From Sphingobacterium gobiense (lineage in GTDB: Bacteria; Bacteroidota; Bacteroidia; Sphingobacteriales; Sphingobacteriaceae): 64,000 nucleotides of DNA. This document shows positions 41,077 through 49,977 of this stretch, piece after piece. Both the position numbers and the translations under genes were made by a program. Each line of letters begins with the position of its first letter. Position 1 is the stretch's first letter. Below the pieces are notes generated by a model that worked only from the letters and a program-made list of their open reading frames with translations, did no database searches and was not told where the DNA came from. The stretch spans positions 1,550,001 through 1,614,000 of the forward strand of contig NZ_PVBS01000001.1 of NCBI RefSeq assembly GCF_002980575.1, in the 5' to 3' direction.

Positions 41077-42705
41077 CTAAATATCTCCATAAAAATTGCG
41101 AAACGAAGATCGAAGACCAAAATTTATGACACCAGATTTCTCTGTCGGTGCCCCCTCTATCCTATTATAGCGTTGCGTATAGCCAACTTCAAAACGCAAG
41201 TTATATTTTGGGTTAAGTACATAGGCGGCTTTTATATCACCATAATAGAGATCATTTTTTACGCCCTGGCCTATATAATTACCGTGTCTATTTGGAAAAT
41301 TGGAATACGATTGGAAAATATCCCCTCCCATGTTCGTAGCTGCATCCGGATCCGTTCCGTAGCGACTGTACATACCTTGTATAGAAAAATCAAAACGGTT
41401 CCATGAATAATTGAGCATGCCTAAAAGCTCTCGTAAGTTAGCTCCTCTCGGGTGCGCAAGCGGTTCTCCATTATTACTATAATTAGATATCGATACGTAA
41501 TGTTGATAAGTATACGGTCTGACGACGTTATATTCAGCTAGAAAATTAAGATTTTGTACCTTAAATATATCGAAACCTTTTATGCCAAGTTGTGACCCCC
41601 ATTTATTATGTATGTATCCATTTCCGGCAAAAAATTCTTTCGCTGTGAACTCCCCCAACAAGAACTGTCCGTAGGCGCTCATATTATTTAGCACTTTGTA
41701 TTTGGCATTTAATCCTAAGAACATTTTATCAGGTGAAGTCGAATTATTTGATTCCACCGGGCGCAAAAAAATGATCGGGTTAGCATAGTTAAAGTCGAAC
41801 CCACGATGGCCTGCTTCGTTGCGATTTGCCCAAACAACCGCTTGAAAGAAGCCAACTGACAAGCGATTCGTTGCGTTATAATCCAAATATTGAAAAGCTC
41901 CCCATTTAATACCATCACCAAACCGACCGCCAGAATTGAGCGAATCCACACGTGGGTTTTTAGGATCGTTCATATAAGCCCATATGGACGTATATTGCAC
42001 ATTTCCTATCTTACCGGTGAATTTTAAATGTGCATAATTCGAAGAGAAGTCAGATAGCAATAAAGAACGATAACCGTCACCAATATGATTCTTGTCATAT
42101 GCTAACGTGGTTTGGAAATAGTCACTGAAGTCGTACGTCAAACTTGCAGTAGCATACATCCAATCTTTTTTATTATTTGATAGGTGTTTTGTATTCCCCT
42201 GTCCAGGAACCACCCCCGCTCTGTCAATATAATCTGTAAGGTAATTTGGAAAAACTCCTTGATTTTCGAACGCATTAGCATAAAAAGTGAACTTATCCTT
42301 AATGGTAAGACCAACTTGAAATCCGCGTGTATTTAGCCAAGTCGTTCTTTTATCCGCTCCAATCATTTCTTTTCCAATCACAAAATCAGGCAAAAAGTCC
42401 AGATAAAAACTATGGTCTTCTTTATGAATTTCGATCAAGTGTTCGTTGAATATCTTTCTCAAGAAAATATTGTCTGAATCCACTTGATTTAAGTTTTGGA
42501 TCGAATCGTACTTCGCCAATAAGTCTCCTTTAAAAAGGAAGGGTTTGGTCGCCGTATGCATACGTGTTTGTGGCGAATAAAGAAGGTTGTCATATTTTTG
42601 ATAATGTTGATATGAATAGGGTTGGTTCTTAACCTGCGCCTGCAACGTCGATATTACCGTAAACGATGCTAACGATGCAAAAAAAAGAAAGTAATGAAAC
42701 TTCAT
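41077..42705 (-). CDS. Wzi-like outer-membrane beta-barrel protein
   Basis: 542 residues with a signal peptide (about 1-23, STLQAQ) and a long series of alternating amphipathic strands ending in an aromatic-rich C-terminus (NFGLRSSFRNFYGDI). The pattern of short strands with repeats such as FSDYFQTTLAYDKNHIGDGYRSLLL resembles the capsule-assembly Wzi family; Flavobacterium RemB-type proteins are relatives. It is probably an outer-membrane barrel acting in surface glycan or adhesin attachment. No polysaccharide cluster is adjacent, so the role stays open. Confidence 0.7.
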   Translation of the reverse strand: MKFHYFLFFASLASFTVISTLQAQVKNQPYSYQHYQKYDNLLYSPQTRMHTATKPFLFKGDLLAKYDSIQNLNQVDSDNIFLRKIFNEHLIEIHKEDHSFYLDFLPDFVIGKEMIGADKRTTWLNTRGFQVGLTIKDKFTFYANAFENQGVFPNYLTDYIDRAGVVPGQGNTKHLSNNKKDWMYATASLTYDFSDYFQTTLAYDKNHIGDGYRSLLLSDFSSNYAHLKFTGKIGNVQYTSIWAYMNDPKNPRVDSLNSGGRFGDGIKWGAFQYLDYNATNRLSVGFFQAVVWANRNEAGHRGFDFNYANPIIFLRPVESNNSTSPDKMFLGLNAKYKVLNNMSAYGQFLLGEFTAKEFFAGNGYIHNKWGSQLGIKGFDIFKVQNLNFLAEYNVVRPYTYQHYVSISNYSNNGEPLAHPRGANLRELLGMLNYSWNRFDFSIQGMYSRYGTDPDAATNMGGDIFQSYSNFPNRHGNYIGQGVKNDLYYGDIKAAYVLNPKYNLRFEVGYTQRYNRIEGAPTEKSGVINFGLRSSFRNFYGDI

Positions 42706-42916
42706 AATGAAAAAATATTGTACGTGTTCTTCCTAACAATTATTATTCCTAGTTTTATTTTTCTGAACTGTTTTTGCCATTCAGAACCTTCATACGCTAT
42801 TTCAAACAATATGCTGAACTAGGAACTCCTGAAGGATTAAAAGCGAAGGTAGCAATATTATCATCAGAATTTACTCCTCATTTTTTCCACACCTTGGAAA
42901 ACTTATAAAGAAAAAC

Positions 42917-42924
42917 CATCTTTG
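42917..42924 (+). promoter_or_regulatory. Possible -7 box (CATCTTTG) for murI
   Basis: 7 of 8 matches to TAnnTTTG, 29 nt before the murI ATG. Confidence 0.35.
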
Positions 42925-42953
42925 CTTAACAATAAGGAACGGGTGGAGATAAA

Positions 42954-43778
42954 ATGACAATAGCAAAGCACGGCCCCATCGGCATATTTGATTCAGGTTT
43001 TGGAGGTTTAACCATTTTCCGGGAAATTAAGGACACATTACCCTTATACGATTATATCTATCTAGGCGATAACGCGCGCGTTCCTTATGGTACACGGCCG
43101 TTCGAAGAGGTCTATGATTTCACAAAAGAGTGCGTATTTAAGTTATTTGAGTTAGGCTGTAATCTCGTTATCTTAGCTTGCAACACCGCTTCTGCAAAAG
43201 CCTTGCGAACTATCCAACAAAATGACCTTCCCTTTGGAAAAAAGGTACTTGGCGTCATTCGCCCTACTACGGAAGCCATTCATCATTATACAAAGACCAA
43301 TGAAGTGGGTGTCCTTGCCACACAAGGAACGGTATTATCCGAGTCCTATAAAATAGAAATCACGAAGTTTCATCCCGAAATAAAAGTACATCAACATGCT
43401 TGTCCTTTATGGGTACCACTTGTTGAAAGGTATGAAATAACCGGAGCGAACGCGAATGAAATTGTCCAAAAAGATATTCAGCATATACTTGGACAAAGCG
43501 CTCAGATTGACAACCTAATCCTTGCTTGCACACATTATCCCTTATTATTGCCGCTTATAAGACAACACACACCACCTCACGTACAGGTATTATCGCAGGG
43601 TGAACTGATCGCTAAAAGCCTGGTAGATTATTTTAACCGCCATCCAGAGGTAGAAGAAATCTGCTCAAAAAACGGCCGGATGCAATTTTTAACAACAGAT
43701 AATCCTTTAAATTTTGAAGAAAAAGCAGCGATATTTTTTGGAGAAAAAGTAGATGCGCAATACGTTTCCGTATCTTAA
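42954..43778 (+). CDS. murI: Glutamate racemase
   Basis: Supplies D-glutamate for peptidoglycan. 274 residues with both catalytic cysteines: C76 (LACNTASAKAL) and C192 (LACTHYPLLLP), plus GIFDSGFGGLTIFREI at the N-terminus. In many Bacteroidota murI follows the bamA-skp block; here it stands about 15 kb away. Its stop overlaps that of the converging sufE gene by 4 nt. Confidence 0.97.
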   Translation: MTIAKHGPIGIFDSGFGGLTIFREIKDTLPLYDYIYLGDNARVPYGTRPFEEVYDFTKECVFKLFELGCNLVILACNTASAKALRTIQQNDLPFGKKVLGVIRPTTEAIHHYTKTNEVGVLATQGTVLSESYKIEITKFHPEIKVHQHACPLWVPLVERYEITGANANEIVQKDIQHILGQSAQIDNLILACTHYPLLLPLIRQHTPPHVQVLSQGELIAKSLVDYFNRHPEVEEICSKNGRMQFLTTDNPLNFEEKAAIFFGEKVDAQYVSVS

Positions 43779-44194
43779 GATCTCATCTGTAAAGCCACAG
43801 CATACAATTTCATTTGCTTTACCATAGATAACAAACCATTCGCACGCGTGGGTGAAAGATGTTCTTTTAATCCAATCTCATCAATAAAATAAAGGTCGGC
43901 TTGTGCGATCTCCTGTGGGGTATGTCCAGAAAGCACTTTTACCATTAGGCTTACCAAGCCCTTAGTAATTATGGCGTCACTATCCGCAGTGAAATATACC
44001 TTTCCATCTCGCAACTCCGGATACAACCAGACCCTTGACTGGCATCCTTTGATAATATAATCGTCTTTTTTATATTCCTCTTTTATTAACGGAACTTCTT
44101 TTCCCAATTGGATGATGTATTCGTATTTCTCCATCCAATCCTGATAAAAAGAAAAATCGTCAATGAGTTCGTCTTGTATTTCGTTTATAGTCAT
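43775..44194 (-). CDS. sufE: SufE cysteine-desulfuration protein
   Basis: Sulfur acceptor that takes persulfide from SufS and passes it to the SUF scaffold. 139 residues; the acceptor Cys is C51 (IIKGCQSRVWL), the same number as in E. coli SufE. It lies 33 nt after sufS and is probably co-transcribed. The SufBCD scaffold genes are not in the window. Confidence 0.95.
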   Translation of the reverse strand: MTINEIQDELIDDFSFYQDWMEKYEYIIQLGKEVPLIKEEYKKDDYIIKGCQSRVWLYPELRDGKVYFTADSDAIITKGLVSLMVKVLSGHTPQEIAQADLYFIDEIGLKEHLSPTRANGLLSMVKQMKLYAVALQMRS

Positions 44195-44227
44195 TTTTCC
44201 TGATTAACTTTGGTGAGCATTAGCTAT

Positions 44228-45451
44228 TTATAATAACATGCTCAATGCCCTTTTCAATCCGTCGATTAATGCATCTATTTCTTCTTTTGTATTATACATA
44301 GCCAGCGAAACCCGTACTGTCCCCGGAATGCTAAAAGCATCCATAACAGGTTGCGCACAGTGATGTCCAGTCCTTACGGCTATACCCAGCTTATCTAATA
44401 TGACGCCAATATCATAGGGATGCACACCATCTACCACAAAAGAAATAACGGAAGATTTATGTGTCGCTGTGCCAATAAAGCGTATTCCTTCTATTTCTGA
44501 CAAACGTGATGTGGCATAGGCCAAAAGATCCTCTTCATAAGCTTTAATTGCATCCAAGCCGATATCCTGGATATAATCTATAGCATCACCCAGACAAATC
44601 CCGGCTTCGATGTTGGGTGTTCCTGCTTCAAACTTAAAAGGGAGTTCATTATAAGTTGTTTTTTCAAAAGTTACATCCTTAATCATATCACCACCACCTT
44701 GATAAGGAGGCATATTATTTAACAGGTCTTCTTTTCCATACAATACGCCAATACCTGTCGGGCCATACATCTTGTGCCCTGAAAAAGCAAAGAAATCGAC
44801 GTCAAGTGCTTGCATGTCCACTGCTATGTGTTGTATAGCTTGTGCGCCATCGACCAGTACCGGCACACCGTGTTCATGCGCAACATCAATCATTTCCTTT
44901 ACGGGATTCACCGTGCCTAAAGCATTGGATACATAAGTGAAAGAAACAAGTTTTGTGCGTTCCGAAAACAAGGATTTGTAGGCTTCTATATCCAACTCTC
45001 CATTATCAAGCATAGGGATAACACGTAATCTACATCCTTTTTCATCGCAAAGCATTTGCCAAGGCACGATATTCGAATGATGTTCCATCGCGGAAATAAT
45101 AATTTCATCCCCTGCGGTTATAAAAGCACGTCCATAGCATGAAGCAACGATATTGATAGCTTCTGTCGTTCCTTTGGTTATGATAATTTCGTGTTCATGT
45201 TTTGCATGAATGAACGCTTGTACTTTACGACGTGTTACCTCAAAAGCATCCGTGGAAATCTGGCTCAGATAATGCACGCCACGATGCACATTACTATTCA
45301 TATCGGCATAATAACGTATGATAGCGTCAATGACCTGCTTCGGCTTTTGTGTAGTTGCACCATTGTCAAAATAAACCAACGGTTTACCGTTCACTTCTCT
45401 GCTCAAAATCGGGAAGTCTGCCCGAATCCTATCTATATCAAAAGTTTTCAA
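44228..45451 (-). CDS. sufS: SufS-type cysteine desulfurase
   Basis: Group II cysteine desulfurase for SUF Fe-S cluster assembly. 407 residues; PLP lysine K227 (FSGHKMYGPTG) and persulfide C365 in the RTGHHCAQP motif that marks group II (the enzyme at the window start has the group I SSGSACTSG motif). Start MKTFDIDRIRADFPIL is typical. First gene of sufS-sufE with its own -7 box. Confidence 0.97.
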   Translation of the reverse strand: MKTFDIDRIRADFPILSREVNGKPLVYFDNGATTQKPKQVIDAIIRYYADMNSNVHRGVHYLSQISTDAFEVTRRKVQAFIHAKHEHEIIITKGTTEAINIVASCYGRAFITAGDEIIISAMEHHSNIVPWQMLCDEKGCRLRVIPMLDNGELDIEAYKSLFSERTKLVSFTYVSNALGTVNPVKEMIDVAHEHGVPVLVDGAQAIQHIAVDMQALDVDFFAFSGHKMYGPTGIGVLYGKEDLLNNMPPYQGGGDMIKDVTFEKTTYNELPFKFEAGTPNIEAGICLGDAIDYIQDIGLDAIKAYEEDLLAYATSRLSEIEGIRFIGTATHKSSVISFVVDGVHPYDIGVILDKLGIAVRTGHHCAQPVMDAFSIPGTVRVSLAMYNTKEEIDALIDGLKRALSMLL

Positions 45452-45476
45452 TTTTTTACGCTCCTTAAATATCCTA

Positions 45477-45484
45477 CAAAGTTA
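45477..45484 (-). promoter_or_regulatory. -7 promoter box (TAACTTTG) for sufS-sufE
   Basis: Exact TAnnTTTG on the minus strand, 25 nt before the sufS ATG. Confidence 0.5.
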
Positions 45485-45615
45485 GTGTATTAAGCCCGAA
45501 AACTCGTCAACGTGATGTATTCTTTTTATTTCGAGATGTAAATCCATATCAAAATGATTTTACGTCACAACCATTTTTTGTATCGATACACACCTTTAAT
45601 TTATTCTCAATTGGT

Positions 45616-45623
45616 TATCTTTG
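45616..45623 (+). promoter_or_regulatory. -7 promoter box (TATCTTTG) for the acyl-ACP desaturase
   Basis: Exact TAnnTTTG, 8 nt before ATG 45632, predicting a leader of a few nucleotides at most. Confidence 0.5.
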
Positions 45624-45631
45624 TACTAGAT

Positions 45632-46627
45632 ATGCAAGAATTACCATTAAATATCCCCGAGGGCTCAAGAAAAGAGGTTATGGCATATTTAGAGCCGTTC
45701 ATGTTGAATGAAATGAGCGAGTATCTAAAGCCAGTAGAAGAAATGTGGCAACCAGCTGATTTCTTACCTGATGCCTCACGTGATACTTTTTTTGAAGAAG
45801 TGAGGGACTTACAGGAAAGTGCAAAAGAACTACCTTATGATTTAGTCGCAGTACTTATTGGTGATACAATTACCGAAGAAGCTCTTCCCACCTATGAGTC
45901 GTGGCTGACTATGGCCGAAGATGTCGAAAAAAATGAACAAGGTGGATGGATGAAGTGGGTAAGAGCTTGGACCGCGGAAGAAAACCGCCACGGTGATTTA
46001 TTAAATAAATACCTATATTTATCTGGACGCATTGATATGCGACAATTTGAAATATCAACTCAATACCTGATAAAAGACGGTTTTGATATCGGTACTGGCC
46101 CTGATCCCTATCGTAATTTTATCTATACTTCATTCCAGGAGTTAGCAACTAATGTGTCTCACCGACGGGTAGCCGGCATTTCAAAAAAGTCAGGCGATAA
46201 ACTGTTGGCTAAAATGTGCGGCGTCATTGCCGCCGACGAGGCTCGGCACGCCAAAGCTTATATGTCATTTATATCGCACGCCATGAAGGTCGATCCAAGC
46301 GAGGTTATGATAGCTTTCGAGGACATGATGCGTAAAAAGATTGTCATGCCAGCCCATTTTCTGCGCGAATCCGGCGAACCACAAGGGGAAGCGTTTGCAC
46401 ATTTTTCTGATGCGGCGCAACGCATAGAAGTGTACACAGCTTTGGATTATGTCGATATTCTCCGGGATCTTAACCGTGAATGGGCTATTGACAAAGTATC
46501 CAACTTGAACGAAAAAGGAGAAAAAGCGCGAGACTATCTCATGAAATTGCCCGATCGCCTTACAAGGTTGGCAGAACGAATAAAAATCCCTGAGATTCAG
46601 TATAAGTTTAAATGGATTCATGGATAA
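45632..46627 (+). CDS. Acyl-[acyl-carrier-protein] desaturase (ferritin-like diiron)
   Basis: Soluble oxygen-dependent desaturase that puts a cis double bond into acyl-ACP. 331 residues from ATG 45632. Diiron ligands seen as two EXXH motifs, E117-H120 (AEENRHGD) and E203-H206 (ADEARHAK), on four-helix-bundle sequence, as in plant stearoyl-ACP and mycobacterial DesA enzymes. The frame is open to 45554, but the -7 box lies inside that extension. It needs reduced ferredoxin; a ferredoxin and its reductase are encoded 0.6-2 kb downstream. It ends in a terminator. Confidence 0.92.
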   Translation: MQELPLNIPEGSRKEVMAYLEPFMLNEMSEYLKPVEEMWQPADFLPDASRDTFFEEVRDLQESAKELPYDLVAVLIGDTITEEALPTYESWLTMAEDVEKNEQGGWMKWVRAWTAEENRHGDLLNKYLYLSGRIDMRQFEISTQYLIKDGFDIGTGPDPYRNFIYTSFQELATNVSHRRVAGISKKSGDKLLAKMCGVIAADEARHAKAYMSFISHAMKVDPSEVMIAFEDMMRKKIVMPAHFLRESGEPQGEAFAHFSDAAQRIEVYTALDYVDILRDLNREWAIDKVSNLNEKGEKARDYLMKLPDRLTRLAERIKIPEIQYKFKWIHG

Positions 46628-46632
46628 CATTG

Positions 46633-46667
46633 AAAAAGGCTTGGAGAAAATCCAAGCCTTTTTTTGT
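46633..46667 (+). terminator. Terminator after the desaturase gene
   Basis: AAAAAGGCTTGGA and TCCAAGCCTTTTT form a 13-bp stem around a short A-rich loop, followed by more T. Confidence 0.85.
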
Positions 46668-46799
46668 AGTATATTAATCTTTTCGTAAATTTACTTGTCA
46701 CACTAATAATTGCTATGCAACCTGCATGAATGACCATACAAAAAAGGATCTCAATCATTCATGCAAGCTTCATTGCCTTTAAAAAAACAAGTCATCATA

Positions 46800-47243
46800 A
46801 TGAAAAAAGAACAATATACACAGTATTCTTTTCTGTTGGATCGGACCGCCAGACGAGTAAAACAATATGCGCAGACTTCCTTTTCGGAAAAAGCGTTTGA
46901 TATAACCATCGATCAGTGGTCTATCTTGAAAGTCCTATATAATGAAGATCCGATGACGCACAAGGAACTTGCTGAAAAAACAGGAAAAGATCAGCCTACC
47001 TTAACCCGCATCGTTGATATCATTATAAAAAAAGAATTGGTTGAACGTGTAGGACATCCAGAGGATAGACGATGTCTACTTATACAACTTACCACTAACG
47101 GCGAAAAGAAAGTAAAAGCACTCTCTCCAGAGGTCGCTCAAATTCGTATGAAAGCTTGGGAAAATCTTTCGGAGGAAGACTTCAAAAATTTCACTAGAAT
47201 ACTGAATACGATATATGACAATTTGAATATTCACGGAAAATAA
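46800..47243 (+). CDS. MarR-family transcriptional regulator
   Basis: 147 residues from ATG 46800 (MKKEQYTQYSF). Winged helix: SILKVLYNEDPMTHKELAEKTGKDQPTLTRIVDIIIKKELVERVGHPEDRRCLLIQLT, with the wing motif EDRR typical of MarR. Dimerisation helices flank it. It is first in a unit with a ferredoxin-NADP reductase (10 nt downstream) and a ferredoxin, so it may autoregulate the unit in response to a redox or phenolic ligand (inference). ATG 46761 is possible but adds a residue stretch without family support. Confidence 0.92.
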   Translation: MKKEQYTQYSFLLDRTARRVKQYAQTSFSEKAFDITIDQWSILKVLYNEDPMTHKELAEKTGKDQPTLTRIVDIIIKKELVERVGHPEDRRCLLIQLTTNGEKKVKALSPEVAQIRMKAWENLSEEDFKNFTRILNTIYDNLNIHGK

Positions 47244-47253
47244 CAAGAAAATT

Positions 47254-48258
47254 ATGATTGAAAAAGATATCTGCATTATTGGCGCCGGCCCGGTCGGTTT
47301 ATTCGCTGTATTCGAAGCTGGTTTATTAAAAATGAGGTGTCATTTAATAGACGTACTACCCCAGGTTGGCGGACAGCTTTCGGAAATATACCCACATAAG
47401 CCAATCTATGATATTCCGGGCTACCCAAGTATCAAAGCGCAAGAGCTCATTGACAAACAAATGGAACAAATTGCACCATTTCAACCTACATTTACACTCG
47501 GGGAGCGCGTAGAGGGCTTACAGAAGCAAGACGACGGCTCTTACCATATCATTGGTTCCGACGGCACGGTAATCCATAGCCAAGTAGTCGTCATTGCAGG
47601 CGGACTAGGCTGTTTTGAACCGCGCAAGCCCGACTTGGTCAATTTAGCGCTTTATGAAAAATCGCATGTACACTATATGGTCAAAGATCCAGAGCGTTTC
47701 CGCGATAAGCGTATTGTTATTGCTGGTGGCGGAGATTCCGCACTGGACTGGACGGTCTACCTCGCCAACGTCGCAAAAGAAGTGACGCTCGTACACCGAA
47801 ATGATTCCTTTCGGGGTGCACCTGATTCCGCAGAAAAGGTCTATCGACTCGCTCAAGAAGGAAAAATAAACCTGCTTTTGTCTCATAATCTAGTCTCTCT
47901 CAGCGGAAACGGCCATTTGGAATACATTCACCTGACCAACAAACAGAAAGAAGATATCGCGGTGCCTACGGAAGACTTTATTCCTTTATATGGATTAAGT
48001 CCCAAACTGGGTCCAATTGCGGAATGGGGGTTGAACATTGATAAGAACGCGATACAGGTCGACACATTTGATTACGCCACCAATACAGAACGCATCTATG
48101 CAATCGGCGATATCAACACGTACCCGGGAAAACTTAAACTAATTCTCTGTGGATACCACGAGGCTGCTTTGATGTGTCAAAGTGCGTTTAAGTATGTTTA
48201 TCCGGATCAAAAGTTGAGTTTTAAATACACCACCGTAAATGGGGTTAATGCATTTTAA
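47254..48258 (+). CDS. Ferredoxin-NADP+ reductase (thioredoxin-reductase-like)
   Basis: Flavoenzyme of 334 residues with FAD site IIGAGPVGLFAVFEAGL (residues 8-24) and NADPH site VIAGGGDSALDWTVYL (about 150-166), followed by RIYAIGDINTYPGKLKLILCGYHEAA. The CxxC redox pair of thioredoxin reductase is absent, which places it in the TrxR-like FNR group. Its stop codon directly abuts the ATG of a 2Fe-2S ferredoxin gene, the likely partner. It could feed electrons to the acyl-ACP desaturase encoded upstream (inference). Confidence 0.93.
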   Translation: MIEKDICIIGAGPVGLFAVFEAGLLKMRCHLIDVLPQVGGQLSEIYPHKPIYDIPGYPSIKAQELIDKQMEQIAPFQPTFTLGERVEGLQKQDDGSYHIIGSDGTVIHSQVVVIAGGLGCFEPRKPDLVNLALYEKSHVHYMVKDPERFRDKRIVIAGGGDSALDWTVYLANVAKEVTLVHRNDSFRGAPDSAEKVYRLAQEGKINLLLSHNLVSLSGNGHLEYIHLTNKQKEDIAVPTEDFIPLYGLSPKLGPIAEWGLNIDKNAIQVDTFDYATNTERIYAIGDINTYPGKLKLILCGYHEAALMCQSAFKYVYPDQKLSFKYTTVNGVNAF

Positions 48259-48588
48259 ATGGAAAACATCATCAACATTACCGTCGAAGACCGTGATGGA
48301 ACAACGCAAACTATCGAAGTGCCTACAGACATTAATTTAAGTCTAATGGAAATACTGAAGGCTTCCGAATACGATATCCTTGCTACATGTGGCGGGATGG
48401 CGTTATGCGCAACCTGTCACATACATATATTAAATGGCGGCGACGGATTACCCGCAGCCTCAGATCAGGAGCTCGATATGTTAGATACGCTACCTGATGC
48501 AGCCACGGAAAGTAGGCTCGCCTGTCAGTTGTACCTCACCGACGACCACGACGGATTACGACTGAAAATCAAAGGAACATTACAATAA
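48259..48588 (+). CDS. 2Fe-2S ferredoxin
   Basis: 109 residues. Cluster cysteines C44, C50, C53 and C89 (TCGGMALCATCH and SRLACQLYL) follow the adrenodoxin/Isc-type C-X5-C-X2-C..C spacing. Begins immediately after the reductase stop. Electron carrier between the neighbouring FNR and client enzymes. Confidence 0.95.
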   Translation: MENIINITVEDRDGTTQTIEVPTDINLSLMEILKASEYDILATCGGMALCATCHIHILNGGDGLPAASDQELDMLDTLPDAATESRLACQLYLTDDHDGLRLKIKGTLQ

Positions 48589-48621
48589 CAAATGGCGCAA
48601 ATTTTTACGCTATGTTTTTTG

Positions 48622-48629
48622 TACTTTTG
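48622..48629 (+). promoter_or_regulatory. -7 promoter box (TACTTTTG) for NDH-2
   Basis: Exact TAnnTTTG, 28 nt before the NDH-2 ATG. Confidence 0.5.
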
Positions 48630-48657
48630 CCCCAAAATAGAACAAAATTAGTTTATC

Positions 48658-49971
48658 ATGTTATTAAATCGTTCTGAAAGAAGCTTTCCGAGAGTCATTA
48701 TCATCGGAGGCGGTTTTGGTGGTGTTGAGGTCGCAAGAAGCTTAAAAGAGAAAGAAGTTGAAGTGTTATTGATCGACAGAAATAACTTCCACACTTTTCA
48801 GCCACTGATGTACCAAGTCGCTACTGGAACATTAGCAGCGGATGCCATTTCCTTTCCTATCCGTAAAATGTTCAAATCGCAACAGAACTTTCGATTTAGA
48901 ATGGCTGACGTTACTGAAATCGATCATGTACAAAAGATTGTCAAAACATCGGTTGGCGACTATGATTACGATTATCTGGTTATTGCGACGGGCGCGACGT
49001 CCAATTTCTTCGGCAATAACCAAGTCGAGAAATATGCGTTGCCCATGAAGAGCATTCATGAAGCTTTAAATATCAGAAGCTATGTATTGCAAAATCTGGA
49101 GGAAGCCGTACTACGCAAAAACTACCATGACCGAGAGCGCTTTCTTAATTTTGTCGTTGTGGGCGGTGGCCCTACAGGTGTAGAACTTTCTGGGGCTATT
49201 GCAGAAATTCAGCTCCACATGTTAAAAAAAGATTATCCGGAACTATCCAAAAATGAGATGAAAGTATATCTTGTGGAGGGTACTGGAAAAATCTTAGCGG
49301 CATTGTCGGAAAAATCTTCACAGGACGCCGAACGCTACTTACGCGATCTGGGTGTGAATGTATTACTCAACGCGCAGGTAACGGGCTACGACGGTAACAC
49401 CATTACATTTTCCAACGGAGAAAGTATCCCAACCAAAACAGTGATTTGGGGAGCTGGTGTAATGGGGCAATTCCCAACAGGAATACGTCCAGAAATTATC
49501 CAGCGTGGGAATCGCATTCAAACAGATGGACAGTGTCGCGTAAGCGGAATGGAAAACGTTTATGCTATCGGTGACGTTGCGGCGATGATTACGGAAGATA
49601 CTCCTAGGGGGCTTCCGGGTGTGGCGCCCGCCGCTCAACAACAAGGTGCCTATGTAGCCAAACACATCCTAAAACAAATGGATAACCAACAAACCGCTGA
49701 TTTTAAATATTTTGACAAAGGTTCTATGGCGACCATTGGAAGAAATAAAGCCGTGGTCGATATGGGGCGTTTCCACATGAAAGGTTTTTTAGCTTGGCTC
49801 ACTTGGATGTTTGTCCATCTCGTTTCCATTTTTGGATTTAGAAACAAATTAGTGACCTTTGTTAACTGGACGATTAAATTTTTCACCAAAAACAGCGGTA
49901 TTCGTTTAATCATCAACAAATACAAGCGACCAGAGGTAGAAAAAGAAACAGAAGTCGAACATCACTCTTAA
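48658..49971 (+). CDS. Type II NADH:quinone oxidoreductase (NDH-2)
   Basis: Single-subunit, non-proton-pumping flavoenzyme that passes electrons from NADH to menaquinone at the inner face of the membrane. 437 residues; FAD motif VIIIGGGFGGVEVARSL (about 13-29), NADH motif VVVGGGPTGVELSGAIAE (about 165-182), and the ENVYAIGDVAAM segment. A C-terminal hydrophobic/amphipathic stretch (FLAWLTWMFVHLVSIFGFRNKLVTFVNW region) serves as membrane anchor. A PolX-like gene begins 6 nt after the stop, so the two may be co-transcribed. Confidence 0.93.
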   Translation: MLLNRSERSFPRVIIIGGGFGGVEVARSLKEKEVEVLLIDRNNFHTFQPLMYQVATGTLAADAISFPIRKMFKSQQNFRFRMADVTEIDHVQKIVKTSVGDYDYDYLVIATGATSNFFGNNQVEKYALPMKSIHEALNIRSYVLQNLEEAVLRKNYHDRERFLNFVVVGGGPTGVELSGAIAEIQLHMLKKDYPELSKNEMKVYLVEGTGKILAALSEKSSQDAERYLRDLGVNVLLNAQVTGYDGNTITFSNGESIPTKTVIWGAGVMGQFPTGIRPEIIQRGNRIQTDGQCRVSGMENVYAIGDVAAMITEDTPRGLPGVAPAAQQQGAYVAKHILKQMDNQQTADFKYFDKGSMATIGRNKAVVDMGRFHMKGFLAWLTWMFVHLVSIFGFRNKLVTFVNWTIKFFTKNSGIRLIINKYKRPEVEKETEVEHHS

Positions 49972-49977
49972 ATAATC

